Part shown: positions 42,947 through 54,974 of the stretch, piece after piece
Layout: every line of letters begins with the position of its first letter
How positions within the stretch are numbered: position 1 is the stretch's first letter
Source: Eucalyptus grandis
Taxonomy: Eukaryota > Streptophyta > Magnoliopsida > Myrtales > Myrtaceae
Length of the DNA stretch: 64,000 bases
Assembly (NCBI RefSeq): GCF_016545825.1
Contig: NC_052614.1
Location: forward strand, 10,806,559 to 10,870,558
Reading direction: 5' to 3'
Made by a program: the position numbers and the translations under genes
The notes under the pieces: generated by a model
Told to the model about the DNA's origin: nothing
Databases searched by the model: none
The model's input: only the letters and a program-made list of their open reading frames with translations

Positions 42947-45352
42947 ATGTTTAACCGGCTCTTCGGGAAACCTAAGCAGGAGACCAACGCTCTCACGACG
43001 TTGGATAAGCTGAACGAGGTACCGATCGCCTTTGCTCCTCCTCGTCTTTTGATTCGAGGTCCGTCTCGGTCGGTTGATCGCGCCGCCGGCGTTCGGTCAC
43101 GGGGACTCGATTCGTGCTTCGAGTGTTTTGTTTTTTTGGCTTCTTTCACTTCGATTTCCTCTTAATAATCAAGCCATCGGCGATCTATCTCTTCTCTGAG
43201 GGTTGAAGAAATGGTTCTTCGATTTTGTTTTGTGGGAAAACTGGCGAAGTATAGATATACGTACTTGAACTCCCCTATGGGGACTCTGCTTGGGGCTTGG
43301 GGCTCTTGGCCTTCTGACGATAGTTTCGCGTTTGATGATCGAGTCTGTATTCAGTATTAGCTACTTGCACTTCTATGTGATCATGTCTCGTATTGGTACA
43401 CAACCTCATACTAATAATATCTCATAAGCTCTCAGACTTATTTTACTCCTGAAAGTGAAAGCTGTTTGTAAGCTCTTGCTTTTTTACGTGGGGAAGTTAT
43501 CTGTGCGCATGTTGTGCTAGTTCAGCCAAGGCACACAATCACACATTTGTTCAGTGCATTGAAAATTTGAATCTGATTATGTAATGGGTAAAAGACTTAT
43601 CTGTATCTGTAAAATTTCCCAAGGGGTCCATTCTTTTATGTGGAGAGAGTCTTTCATTTCGATTTCCTCTCAAGTTGTCAGTAATCAAGAAATACTTACT
43701 TCAAGTACGTATAATAGAAGAATATGTGCTTCTGCATTTGTTTATATTAAGATATGGATTTGTTTAATTAGATTGTAGGCTTTCAAAATGATAGAACTTT
43801 AGTCTATACGAGTGATTACGGTAGGTTATCGTTTGTATATTTAACTAGTTCATTTTCTCCTTTCTGCACAGACACTTGAAATGCTGGAGAAAAAGGAGAA
43901 GGTTCTCATAAAGAAGGCATCTCAAGAGGTTGAGAAAGCGAAGGAGTTCACTAGAGCAAAAAATAAAAGGGGTACGGTCATTCATCTCAACTTTTTCCTG
44001 GATAGATACCTTTTATGCCTTTGCTTTTGTTATGTTATTTCTTGGCGTAGCTTCATTTTCTCAACCTCTCCACTGGTTATCGGGAATGGAGTTGTGTACG
44101 CATAATACAGTGCAAATCCGCATAAACTTCTTGTTACGTTTGTTATATCATTGTTTTTGGCAGTCAAAGCACTTCAATCTTTCATTGCATTCTGGTTGCC
44201 ACTTTCCTTTGTATCATTATGACCTCATTACTGGATAGCAATTTTTGCACAATCAATTCTTTTACCATTACATTCTGTTGTTTGTGGCAGCAACTTTAAT
44301 TTTCTATCATTTTGGCTATATTGTTTGTTTTCCATTTCTTTTTCCTTGAAACTCTGACTGGCAACTATGAAAGATTCTTTTTATATTTTCTCCGTATGAT
44401 TCTTGAAGCGATATGATGGCATTCATCAATTGTGGAAGTTGGCTAGTTGTTATCTTATTGACGTAAAGTTGTGCCGTTGAGAATGCAGCGGCAATTCAAT
44501 GCTTGAAGAGGAAGAGGCTGTATGAACAGCAAATTGAGCAGCTTGGAAATTTCCAACTTCGGATTCATGATCAGGTGAGCCATCAAGATTCAATGATTCA
44601 GAAATTTCTTGATATTTGCTTCTAGGATTGGGTGTCTGATATGTGAATGGTCCAGATGATAATGTTGGAAGGAGCAAAAGCAACCACTGAGACTGTGGAT
44701 GCTCTGAGAACTGGAGCAGCAGCAATGAAAGCAATGCAGAAGGCGACGTATGTCCTACTTTTGTTTTCCTTTCTGAATTCTGGAATATTGATTTTATTGA
44801 TATTTGTTTCTTTCTATGCAATGCGGCAGCAGTTTTTCATTTCATTTTCTTGAGCTTGAATTAGCCGGGTGCTCCATTATTGTGCTTTCTTTTGCGCGTG
44901 ATCTTTACTGTTGTCCATTTTTCACAGAAATATTGATGATGTGGACAAGACCATGGATGAGATTAATGAACAAACGGAGAACATGAAACAAATTCAAGAG
45001 GCATTGTCAACTCCCATTGGTGCAGCCGCTGACTTTGATGAGGTTACCATCCTCACACTTTGTTTGATTTTCGTTATGCTTTTGATCACTGATTCGGTGG
45101 ATCTCAAACTACCTTCTGGAAAGTCCATGCTTATCTCTAGTCACTTGATAATTCCAGGATGAGCTTGAGGCAGAGCTCGAAGAACTGGAAGGCGCTGAGT
45201 TGGAAGAGCAACTCCTTCAGCCCGCCACAACAGCTCCTGCTGCTCCAGTGCATGTCCCAACTGGTCCGGGTCCGCGTCCAGCCCGCCCTGTTCCTCAGAG
45301 GACAGCCGAGGAGGATGAACTTGCTGCTTTGCAGGCTGAGATGGCACTTTGA
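42947..45352 (+). CDS. VPS32: ESCRT-III subunit VPS32/SNF7 (CHMP4-like), intact copy
   Basis: Six exons: 42947-43018, 43872-43971, 44489-44574, 44656-44747, 44928-45042 and 45158-45352. They join in frame to 219 residues, the normal plant length. SNF7 is the main polymer-forming subunit of ESCRT-III, which cuts membrane necks during multivesicular body formation. The N-terminus MFNRLFGKPK is the membrane-inserting segment. The basic helices follow (EKKEKVLIKKASQEVEKAKE, AIQCLKRKRLYEQQIEQL), then METV-type helix 3 (TVDALRTGAAAMKAMQKATN) and the acidic C-terminal region (DELEAELEELEGAELEEQLL), ending in a Pro-rich linker and a final amphipathic helix (EEDELAALQAEMAL) of the kind that binds Bro1/VPS4 partners. 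It is convergent with MND1, an order I also recall from Arabidopsis (SNF7.1 beside MND1). Confidence 0.96.
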
Positions 45353-46019
45353 GCAGGTCAGTCTTCTCTCATATTTTCAAAAGCTAGTATTAAGCATTTC
45401 ATTGTTGTTGGTCTATTATTAAGTTAGGTTACTCTTAAATTGGCCGAAATTCCGTTTTTCCCATGACTGCCGATGATTTCTTTCTTTTGTATGATAGAAG
45501 GCATAGGAGAAGAAGACTTTTTCTTTGGCTATTTTGTTGTACTGTCATTCTTATCTGATATATCAGTTACATTCCACAGGTCTTGCTGCTCATAGTTAAC
45601 TGAGGCTGTGTAAAGACCTGGCCAAAACCTGTAATATGGACATTCCTGCTGCTGTGCTGCTACGTCTATGCATCAATATTTTTCTGTGGATCCATACTGA
45701 AAAGACGTGTATATAAAGGTGGCATGATTCAAAAGATGTCCCCCTTTCAGACTTGTATTCTGCTTTCTGGTGCTTCTAGTGTGGTCTCTTTTTTCAATTT
45801 CAACTTCATGTCAAACCTTATTGTTTGGAAGACATCTCTAGATATCTCAGGTTAGTTTTTTTTTTCCCTTTGTATGTCACTTTTAAAATTAATGCGGCTG
45901 AATCTCTGAGGGGGCGTACTTTTCATGAGCGATATGCTTTATTATACGTCTAGTGGAAGACATGTTGGTTGTTGAGTTGCTCACTCCTGGTATCGGAATT
46001 GAGTAGTTATGCCAAGTTC

Positions 46020-46700
46020 AGAGAGGGAGGAGAATTTGATTGAGCATATCTCTTATCATGTAGCCAATGTCTACAATAATCATGTGCATTTTGATACTTG
46101 TAGCATGATCCACGGATTGTGCACGATTTCTCCACCAGCTTTTAGAAGAAGTGGGGGACTCATGTTCAAGATGGCAGTCAGGAGCTTGGGTTTTTATTTT
46201 CTTAAATGCTGAAAGGTGGGGTGTCTTTTTATTGTTTCACCCCATCCAGGGAGCTCGGTACCACAAAAAGGGTTGATATAGGGCTGGGGTTTCCTTTTTA
46301 TCGAGGCTTTTGCTTTATCTTCCGGGTCTATTACTGTTGTTGCGTTGGGGTTTTGAAGGCGGTGTTGGAGTGGCTCATTTGCAAAGGACAATTCATCACG
46401 GTGTGCCTGCTGGAATCAGCTGACCTTTTATTATTAGAGATATGGTGGAATTGCATTTTCTTGGAGACGAACCCAACAGTAGCTTCTCAAGTTTTCACTA
46501 ACTTACGAAGTTGGACCATGCTGTTCATAATTTGTACTCCGATCTTGATTGGGCTGCTTAATTTCGATCTTCCTCTGACGTACTATTCTAGTGTGTCTAG
46601 GATATCCATAACCTAGTCATCTACCCCGGAAGAGCAAATGAAGGCCTGATTTCAATTCGTTAGCAAGGTTTCAGAAGCTGTGCGGATCTTCTAATGCAGT
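46020..46700 (+). repeat. Dispersed repeat block, copy in the 3' flank of VPS32 copy 1
   Basis: It matches the block at 59000-60750 (tandem paralogue, interrupted there by an insertion) and, inverted, 36940-37625. It contains an open frame at 46206-46616 whose C-terminal half is not conserved in frame. At 46091-46110 it shows the uninterrupted site (CTTGTAGC directly followed by ATGATCC) that is split by a hAT-type element in copy 2. Confidence 0.82.
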
Positions 46701-47115
46701 ATTGTCATTTTCCTACCTTTTTGTCTCCACGCATTTCTCTGAATGGGCAATGTACATATCCTCACAATCCGTCAAAAAATTAGTTGCCATAGCACCCTGG
46801 CTGGAACCACAAGACACTTGTGGAAAATGGTGCAAGATTAACACGAGAGAGAGAGAGAGAGCACTGTCTAAGTATGTTTCCACTGAGTTGTATGATCAAA
46901 TCACACATCATTCCCAATCTCATCAAGGAAAAAAACCTATTCACCTTGCATATTCAGAGAGGCTCAGCTAAGCTTTACAAGTCTAGGAAGCTTGGATCAG
47001 GCATCAGACCATGGCAACTACCGCGTAATGTGTTGTCAGTTTCACAGATTTTCATTAGAATCAGGGTACAATTGGATGCAACTCCTGATGTATATGCCAT
47101 TTGACCCTGCGGTAT

Positions 47116-48858
47116 CTAATTTCCCCCTGTTGGCATCTCCAAGTAGTCCAAATCATCAGTAATTCCCACCTGCAGTAACGTTTCAGCATTAGAACTTCGG
47201 TGAAAGAAACTGGGGAGATCAGCTAAGCTAAAACAGCTACTTCAAAGGATCAGCTCACTCCTTGCTTAAGAGTAAACTTACTCATGCCTTTGTAAATATA
47301 TTTTTACTGGACTGATTTATCAGGTGAGCAGAACATGTTGCTTGGAACAAAACCTTCACATTCGCTAATGGTTTAGATGCTGCTATTTATAGTTTTGTCC
47401 GCCAAATAGACCACAGATATCTGGATTTTGGGTGTTGATCGACTACTATGACGCTTTTGGACAAGGCTATATCTGTGCTTATGGGAATTACCTCCTGGTA
47501 CATATGTTCTAGCTGTTCTTTGGCTTCTGGAAAATTGTTTGAGCACCACTGTCTCAGTGTGAAAATATTGTCTGCAAAATTAAAACCCCAGAAAGAATTT
47601 AAAAGGCAAAAATAGAGAAAATTCACAATGTTGCAAAATTGCTCAAGCGGTTACTTGAAGACTGAAATAAACACTTAACAAAGCAGAATCTGTCAGCAGC
47701 AATACCTGTCCATCTATTGGCTGCTGCATGGGCAACTGATATTGCATCCCCTGTCCACATTATTGAGGAAGAGTCAGCTAGTCAGATCGCCAAACAAAAT
47801 ACCATTAAGAAAGAAACGTGAAATCCAGGATGGCTTAAGGAAAAAACTAGAAACTTGAGCATCATAAGACCGGCTTTTTCTTAACTCATTGCTTCAAAGG
47901 CAGCTGGATCATTGTCTGCATATTCTGCCATCTCATCCTAAAATATCACACAATGGACAATCAATAATACTCCACTTTTAATTTTGGATAATCAATAAGA
48001 ATGGGGGAATAGTTCAACCACAACCTTCAACTCATTGTATTTCTCCTCTACTTTTTTTAGGTTGCTTAAAGCCTCCTCTCGTTCATCCTGGTCAAACCAC
48101 AGAGGAAGCACAAAAATATTTACTCTTCACTCTTAGGAGCATATTGCCTATTGTTGAAAAGAGATCCACTCACAGATTCCTCTCTTCCCTTCTTTAATGC
48201 ATTGCACTGATCAGCTAGCTCCACCAGCCGCCTCTCGCTACTTTGGACATCAGATTCAAGTTTCCGGTACACATTTCGCAGCTGTGATTTGGTTACTCTG
48301 TTGTTATTGTTGAGAAAGTGCATAATGAATGCAAACAAAGAGACAGCTTTTATAGAATTCAGGTCAACAGTGGAGTACTGATCTTAACCTGGTTTCCGGC
48401 GCAGCTAGGAAGACTCCAGAAATATACCTGAAATTTTAAGTCGATTCCCACAATTAGGCATTTCAAAGATCTAGTCAGTCAAAAGTACTACATGAGTTTA
48501 GTATCAAAATGACATGGGGAGCAAAAGAGTTAGGAAGCATCAATATACGACCAATCATGCCGGTGTATTTCCTGTTGGTATAGATTTGAGGGGGGAAAAC
48601 TCAATTCCGGAAGCTTTGACTTACAGAAGTTCCAATCTTGTCCTTCGAGACTAGGTCATCATCAACCAAGCTTTGAACAACATCTTTGACAGACTGGGTG
48701 ATGACACCTTTTCTGGGTCCCAATTTCTCAAGCTCCTTTAGCTGAAAGGTAACGGTATAACGTACTTCCAATAAGTGCTATCGACTTGTATTTTCACGGA
48801 TGAACTTAACTAACGTGAGTGAAGCCTTTGTAGTTTATGAATCTAGAACCCTGGGGAC

Positions 48859-48896
<38 letters not shown>

Positions 48897-48989
48897 CAAG
48901 AAAAAGTACTTCCGATAAGTGCTATCGACTTGTATTCTCATGGATGAACTTAATTAACATGAGTGATGAATCTAAAACCCCAGGAAGTA

Positions 48990-49030
<41 letters not shown>

Positions 49031-49679
49031 AGCTTTCATAAATGACCAATGTACATGTATATGATTCCACTTCTTTCTAAACTACAAAATCAGCAAAAAC
49101 ACGAAAACTTCAGTCAAACTGAAATCTGTCGAGAACTGTAAGGTACTCAATAAATACGGTCAGAAGCATTGGAATCTCACCAGGAAGAAGTCTTGTGACT
49201 CGTAGAATATCTGAAGCATCTTCTCTCGCTTCTCTTCCAAAGATAGTCCACGTTTCTTCGACTGCACACAACCCACAAAGTAAACAAACATGTAAATCCA
49301 CGGCACCATCTCGCCAGCAATCCACAGTCACCAAGCAAGAGAACAGCAATCCTTCGAAAAACCTAACAACACTCACTACAAACAACATCCGGAAATCGAA
49401 GCGATGTAGCAAAAATCAAGCACTCAAGACTCCAGAGGATCCAGATAGCCCTAAATCCAAAGCTACCATCAAGCATCAGACAAAGCGACTAGTTTGACTC
49501 GAGAGGCACAGGCGATTATTCAGCGTCACCCTAAAACTCGAAACTCGAAACCCTAGCTGAAATCGCGAACGAAATGCTTGGTCCAAACGTAATCTAACCT
49601 CAGATCAGCCCCCGAAAAACACAGATGAAAGCACGAATTACATCGAGAGATTCGGGAACGAGAGAGAGAGATCTACCAT
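47116..49679 (-). CDS. MND1: Meiotic nuclear division protein 1 homologue, intact copy
   Basis: Ten exons on the minus strand: 49679-49677 (start codon only), 49261-49181, 48741-48625, 48427-48389, 48281-48174, 48087-48025, 47937-47886, 47750-47706, 47571-47492 and 47169-47116. They join in frame to 213 residues. MND1 forms a dimer with HOP2 that helps DMC1/RAD51 carry out strand invasion between homologues in meiosis. The N-terminal winged-helix region has [40 protein letters not shown] and [14 protein letters not shown]. The central coiled coil has [20 protein letters not shown]. The C-terminal part has [20 protein letters not shown]. Some plant homologues are slightly longer at the C-terminus (about 230). 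The single-codon first exon is unusual but is shared with copy 2. Confidence 0.94.
48763..49029. repeat. Minisatellite with CT runs in MND1 intron 2, two units
   Basis: Each unit holds a tACTTCCnATAAGTGCTATCG-type core, ATGGATGAACTTAA, a TGAATCTA segment and a terminal (CT)n run. Two units are present here (first CT run about 48862-48892, second about 48992-49028). The corresponding intron of copy 2 has three. Confidence 0.88.
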
Positions 49680-50080
49680 TTCTGTTGCGCGATCGGTGAA
49701 GGGAGCGGCGAAAGAGAAGAGGAGTTCGAGCTGCGGGGGGTTCCGTGATTTCTCTCTCTCGTTCTTCTTTTGGCGGGAGTTTGGTTGGCGTTGAAGCTCC
49801 CCGGGAGCGAGGTTCGAGTTTGAGTTCACTCGTTGGATGAAGGTTTGGTATATTACAGATTGCTCCCCAACTTTTCACCTTATTGCGTTTTTGCTCCCCA
49901 AAATTGAGGGGGTTTAATTATTTTTACAATTTTCCAATATAATCCTCTTGACCAATTTTGAGGGTTGCGACCCCCAACAAAAAGTCATAAAATTGCTTTT
50001 ATTGGCATAACGAGCAACTTCAAGATAGTTATCAGGTAGAGCGAGTTCAGTAATGTCTAACTAGGCATCATGAATGAGTG
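49680..50080 (-). promoter_or_regulatory. 5' flank of MND1 copy 1
   Basis: It is GC-rich next to the start codon (49680-49830). The first ~80 bases are almost identical to the sequence upstream of copy 2 (63922-64000), so the promoter-proximal part was duplicated with the gene. No specific element is assigned. Confidence 0.5.
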
Positions 50081-50332
50081 AAATCAAGTTGCGGTAAAGA
50101 TGCCATCCACATGGCCTTCACAAGGGACCAAAGAGTTCCAGACCGAGGGTCGTACCATACTCTTGAAAATCAACATCCCCGGCACATTTCGATAAACCTA
50201 ATACCACACGTAACATGCCTAAGCACAATAAAGATGGTACAGATTTTATTGCTCGCCACAAACACTAATTGTAGACGATCCCTTTTAGAGGTTGTTCCAT
50301 TAAGACAAAAAGAATGTAAACAGGTGTCATTT

Positions 50333-50703
50333 TCATGCAACGAAAATATTGTTTACGAAACTTTGCCAAATTAATCTTGAAGAATGTAGTCAATCGGCAG
50401 GCCGAACTTCTAATGAGAATTCACCATAAGAACTCGGCGTCCTTCATTGGATACTGTGATGAGAGCAACAAAATGGTGCTGGTATATCGATACTTGGCCA
50501 AAGGCAATCTGAAAAATTATCTGTTGGGTTATTTTACCAGAACGAGAAAGACATTTCGGGTGACATAATGCGATATGCTTGTGCAGTTCATGGCGTCCGA
50601 AATGTTGATCGCACTAATGCAATACGTTGCGCTTGTAGATTGTGATTCGTGTACATTGAGTTGGGAGTCGTGGCTTCGCATCACAACAGATGCCGCACAA
50701 GGT
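50333..50703 (+). pseudogene. Receptor-like protein kinase fragment
   Basis: In one frame the region reads ELLMRIHHKNSASFIGYCDE then SNKMVLVYRYLAKGNLKNYL, the N-lobe of a plant LRR receptor kinase. Further on, a different frame gives TLSWESWLRITTDAAQG, the next kinase segment. A VYETLPN remnant upstream may be the glycine-loop region. Stops and frameshifts separate these pieces, and the ectodomain, catalytic loop and activation segment are absent. It is a relic of an inserted or degraded kinase gene. Confidence 0.85.
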
Positions 50704-52660
50704 TAGCTTTTCCATTATCATATTAACTATTAAGCACCCACTAATTTCATCATACCTTAATGGTTTGCTCACATTCTTTTGTGTATGGACTCCAACTGAA
50801 AACGTCAATGAATGAAATGCCATCATTTTTTTCCTCGCATTATTCATTTGTTCTCTAGTTTCATCCTATTTATTTTTCTGAACATTTGCTCATGGTTTTC
50901 TACAAGAGTAGTAAAGAAAGATGTGCATTGCACACGAGGAATGTCGCGACTTCAAAGGTGTGGACTGTGCTTTAGAAAGAAAAGGAACTCACGTGTATGA
51001 AACATATAATCCATAGGTGAAGTTGAGCCTGCTGAAACATATATTCAACTTTCAGAAGAGGAGAAAATGCAAAACACGCAACAAAAATGCTACTGACGAC
51101 AAAAAAGTTAAAAAGGATGATGCTCAATATAAAATTCATCATCCGAAGTAAAAAAAAGAACGAATTTGAGTTACTTAAATTAAATTAAATACATTGTAGT
51201 GAGATTGTAAGATATTTTGAGTTGAGTAGCATAAGATTTTAAAAATTATGAAAGTATAAAATTTTTATTATAATTATAAAAATTCCCAACTTTCGTAACA
51301 TTCCCAATTCTGCTTGGCCTCCCAAAATATCCACTAATTCGCAACGGTGTGAAATGACGTGGGAAGTGAAAGCGACTGATGGAGTAAAGTGACAAAGATA
51401 GGCTTAATTGTCTTAACTATCTTGACTACTTTAACCAAAAGATTATTTATCTTATTGTCAAGGTCAACGGTGCGATTTCACTTTAAAAAACAATGCGTAA
51501 CCCTAGGCATGGTTTATAATATGTTGAGGCAAGACTAGCCTTCATCAATGAAATCGTGTATTTGTGTGCTCAAATTATGCAAAGCTAATTCTCCCTTCTT
51601 CTATTCATTTTTTTTTTTTTCGTATTAGAGAGGTCTTAGAATGATAAGATAGTATGCTTTGTACTCACCATATTATGCATCAGAAATTGAGGCCAGAATG
51701 CCTTATATTTATGATGAGAGTTTGGTTGGATATCAAAAATTAGTCTCGACAGGGTAAGACCTAAAAGAGGCGCAAGGGGACTAACTAATTGCAATTGCTA
51801 AAATTCTTGTTTTGAATATAGACCCATTCGTGGAAATTTGCAAGATATTTTGGGTTGAGTAAAATCATATTATAAAAAATATAAAAAATTCAAAATCATG
51901 AAGAGCAACCGATGGAGTAAAGTGATAAAGATAGAATTCAATTTAAATTTTATCCCAAAATTTTCTTTTTATTTATAAAAATATAATCGATTTTCAACAT
52001 ATTTCTAAATCGGCAAGCGTCCGAAAATGGTCACCGTCTGAAATGACGATGGAAGTGAAAGTGACGTCCATAATCCCTGTCACAAACTGATTGACTGTGC
52101 TTGAGCTGATTGATCTTTGATGGGTCGATTCGTTCTTTTTGGTGTTGATAGGGATATCGAGGGTTTCTGAATGTTGTGGAAAGCGAGCAATCAAACAATT
52201 ATATAGATAGAAAAAGAAAATAAATTAGACAGACGGATTTACGTGGTTCGATTGTAAACGGATTTACGTGGTTCGTTGTAAAGATCTACATCCACATGAG
52301 GAGAGCAGCGATGAATTTTACTATAAATCAAGCGATACAACACTCGAGTTAGTCAAATATTCTCTCGGTGTTTCCCAAGCCCCAGTTACACCCAATAACG
52401 TACGCAGTGTTTAGCTTTGAAATTTCTCAAAAATAATCTCTCAATCTCATGGATGAATTATATGCAAATCTTATCTCAAGATTTAATTGGCTACAAACAC
52501 TAATTCTTCTTGGACGTAATTGCACGAACAAAAAAATAACAAGCCCACTTTCAAGCACTCGATATTTGGAGCTTCAAGATTGCTTGCATCAACAACGGTA
52601 GAACACCTAGCATTCATGCGGTGCTTCAAGACCTTTTTTTTTTGTGATCCACTCCGTATC
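50704..52660. other. AT-rich intergenic region with a possible LTR-like remnant
   Basis: No gene is seen. At about 52222-52282 the motif GATTTACGTGGTTCG occurs twice, followed by a 'tccacatgaggagagcagcg' block. This motif set is common in plant LTRs and related repeats, but no second LTR or target duplication was found. Confidence 0.4.
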
Positions 52661-52667
52661 CCACGAG

Positions 52668-53285
52668 AACGTGCGTATATAGGACCAAGTGCCAAAACTT
52701 AGCATGAAGGGACTAAGTGCCAAAAGTTTGGAAAGTGACACTTAGGTGCCAAAATCTGAATAAAATGGATCACTTAAGTGCCAATCCGGCCAAAATATCG
52801 ATGTGGCAATTTTCCACCAATGAAGTGCAAAACGATGCCATTTTGGTACTGATGTGGTAAAAAAATTAATATTATAATTAATTAATTTAATTTAAAATTG
52901 AATTTATTTAAAACATTTAAAAATAAAATAAAAATATTAAAAAATTAAAAATTAAAAAAGCCTAGATCTAGCGAGGGCTCGCCTGCCCCCCCCTTTTTTA
53001 GATTTTTAAAGTTTTAAATAAATTTAAATTTAAATTAACTTTAATTAATTTTATGTTAATTTTTTACCACATCAATATCAAAACGGTGTCGTTTTTGTAT
53101 TGTCTAGCCACGTCAACATGCAAAACGACGACATTTTGCATTTATTTCGTTGGAAAATCGCCACGTCAACATTTTGGCCGGATTTTTGTTGAATTAGCAC
53201 TTAAGTGATCATTTTTGCTCCGATTTTAGCATTTAAATATCCCTCTGTGCTAAAGTTTGGGACTCTAGGTGTCCGTACCTCTGTA
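52668..53285. mobile_element. Mutator-like inverted-repeat element (smaller of two)
   Basis: Long inverted arms. The left arm contains AGTGCCAAAACTTAGC, CACTTAAGTGCCAATCCGGC and TGCAAAACGATGCCATTTTG. The right arm contains the reverse complements CGACATTTTGC, TGGCCGGATTTTTG, GCACTTAAGTG and GCTAAAGTTTGGGACTCTAGG. The AT-rich centre has no transposase. Exact ends and target duplication are uncertain. It is closely related to the larger element at 53488-54830. Confidence 0.72.
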
Positions 53286-53487
53286 TATATATATGCACTT
53301 AGAATTCAAGCCAACTTTTCATCAAATAATATCATATCTTTTATTTCCTTTTATTCTTTTTTTTCTTATCTGTTGTTGTTTGATTGAGTTCCAGAAGCCC
53401 ACACCTATACGATAGCCTTGATTTCATTTCCTTTTCTGACACAAAGTCAAACTTCTTGAACTTGGATTCCGATGTAGCTTTGTTTCC

Positions 53488-54830
53488 AAGCAAAAGATCT
53501 CTTCAAGTGCCATAATTTGGCACAATGGACACTTAAATGTTATAACTTACGGAATGTACACTTAAGTGCCATATTTTAAGAAAAGTAGGATACTTGAGTG
53601 TCACATTCGGCAAAACCGACCGGAAATCATATGTGGCAATTAAATATTAATATTTCTCGCTGAGGTGGCTCGTCGAAGAGCTGACTTAACTTTAATTCAC
53701 CCAAAATGACGTCGTTTTGGCATAAATTGAATTTGATATAATATAAAAATTAATTAAATTTAATTTAAAACAAAATAATAATATAATTTATATTTATTTA
53801 AAATAATTTTTTAAAAAAAAAAGGGGAGAATGAGGAAGGCAGCTGGCGGCTAGGGCCGAGCCCTCACCACCATCGCCTCCCTGCCATCACCGAAAGGTGG
53901 GGAAAGGTCAGTCGGGGCCGCTGAGCCTTGGCCGAGGGCTGGTAGCCCCAGCCGATCGGCGGCGAGGGCACGACGAGGGCCTACGTGCTCTCATCTTAGA
54001 TGCGGGTGAGGGTCATGGCCCTTGCCCGGATCCGGCAAGGTCGTCGTGGGGGAGAGGACTAATGACCCTCGCCCGGATCTAGGGCGAGGGCACGCAGGCC
54101 CTCACCGCTAGTTAGCTGGGGGTCGTCGGCCCTCGGCCAGAGCTTGTCGGCCCTAGCCCTACTGCCTCCCTCCTCGTCCTTCCCCCCCTTTTCCTCCTCC
54201 TTAGCCATCGACTTGCCTCCCCTTCTCCCCCTTCCCCCTTGCCGGATTTGGGCGAGGGCGTGAGCCCTCATCAATTTGGGTGAGGGTCGCGAGCCCTCAC
54301 TGATCTGGGCGAGGGTCGACCCCTAGCAAACAGTGGCCCTTGGCCCGGCCGGCGAGGGTCGCGACCCTTGCCCTAGATCGGGGCAAAGGCTCGTGGGCCC
54401 TCATCGATGGTTGGTTGGGGTCGCCGGTCCTTGGCTAGGGCTGGTGACCCTAGTCGATCCTCCCCCTCCATTGCCGGCCCTTGCCGGCGGCGGGGGCAGC
54501 GGCGGTGAGAGCTCAACCACATCCATTTTTCTTTTTTAATATTTAAAATATTTAAAAATATTTAATATTTATATTTTTAATAAATGTTTTAGATAAATTT
54601 AATTTAATTAATTTTTATATTAATTTTTTACCACGTCAGCATCTAAATGACATCGTTTTGCACTTTCTTCATCGGAAAATTGACATGTCAATGTTTTGGC
54701 CGGATTTTGGCTAGATTAGTGCTCAAGTAATTTATTTTGCTATGATTTTGACATTTAAGTATATCTTTCGTAAGTTATGGCATTTAAGTGTCTTTTTCTA
54801 CCAAGTTATGGCACTCTAGGATCCGCGTCT
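53488..54830. mobile_element. Mutator-like inverted-repeat element with GC-rich core
   Basis: The inverted ends are AAGTGCCATAATTTGG on the left and CCAAGTTATGGCACTCTAGG on the right. They continue inward as CACTTAAGTGCCATATTTT and its complement, with the same CGGCAAAA-type subterminal motifs as the element at 52668. The 10-base direct repeat CTTTGTTTCC lies directly outside each end (53478-53487 and 54831-54840), fitting the 9-10 base duplications of Mutator-type transposons. The core (53820-54520) is very GC-rich, built from repeats of GGGCGAGGGTCGnnnGCCCTC type in both orientations, and resembles no gene. There is no transposase. Confidence 0.82.
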
Positions 54831-54974
54831 CTTTGTTTCCGTAATCTACAAATTTCCGTAATCTACAAATTAATGGGTTGGTCTTTACAAATCAGCAATT
54901 TGAAGTCCAAATATCCATTTTCCTTTAATTTATCTTGGGTTCGGTTTCGTTGACGGACTAGACAAATTATAAAC

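Noticed and set aside
48763..49029. Possible CRISPR-like or regularly spaced repeat array
   Set aside because: This is an intronic minisatellite with CT runs in a plant gene, with only two units and no unique spacers.
53897..54539. Open frames in the GC-rich core of the Mutator-like element
   Set aside because: Compositional by-products of GCGAGGG-type repeats; no family resemblance.
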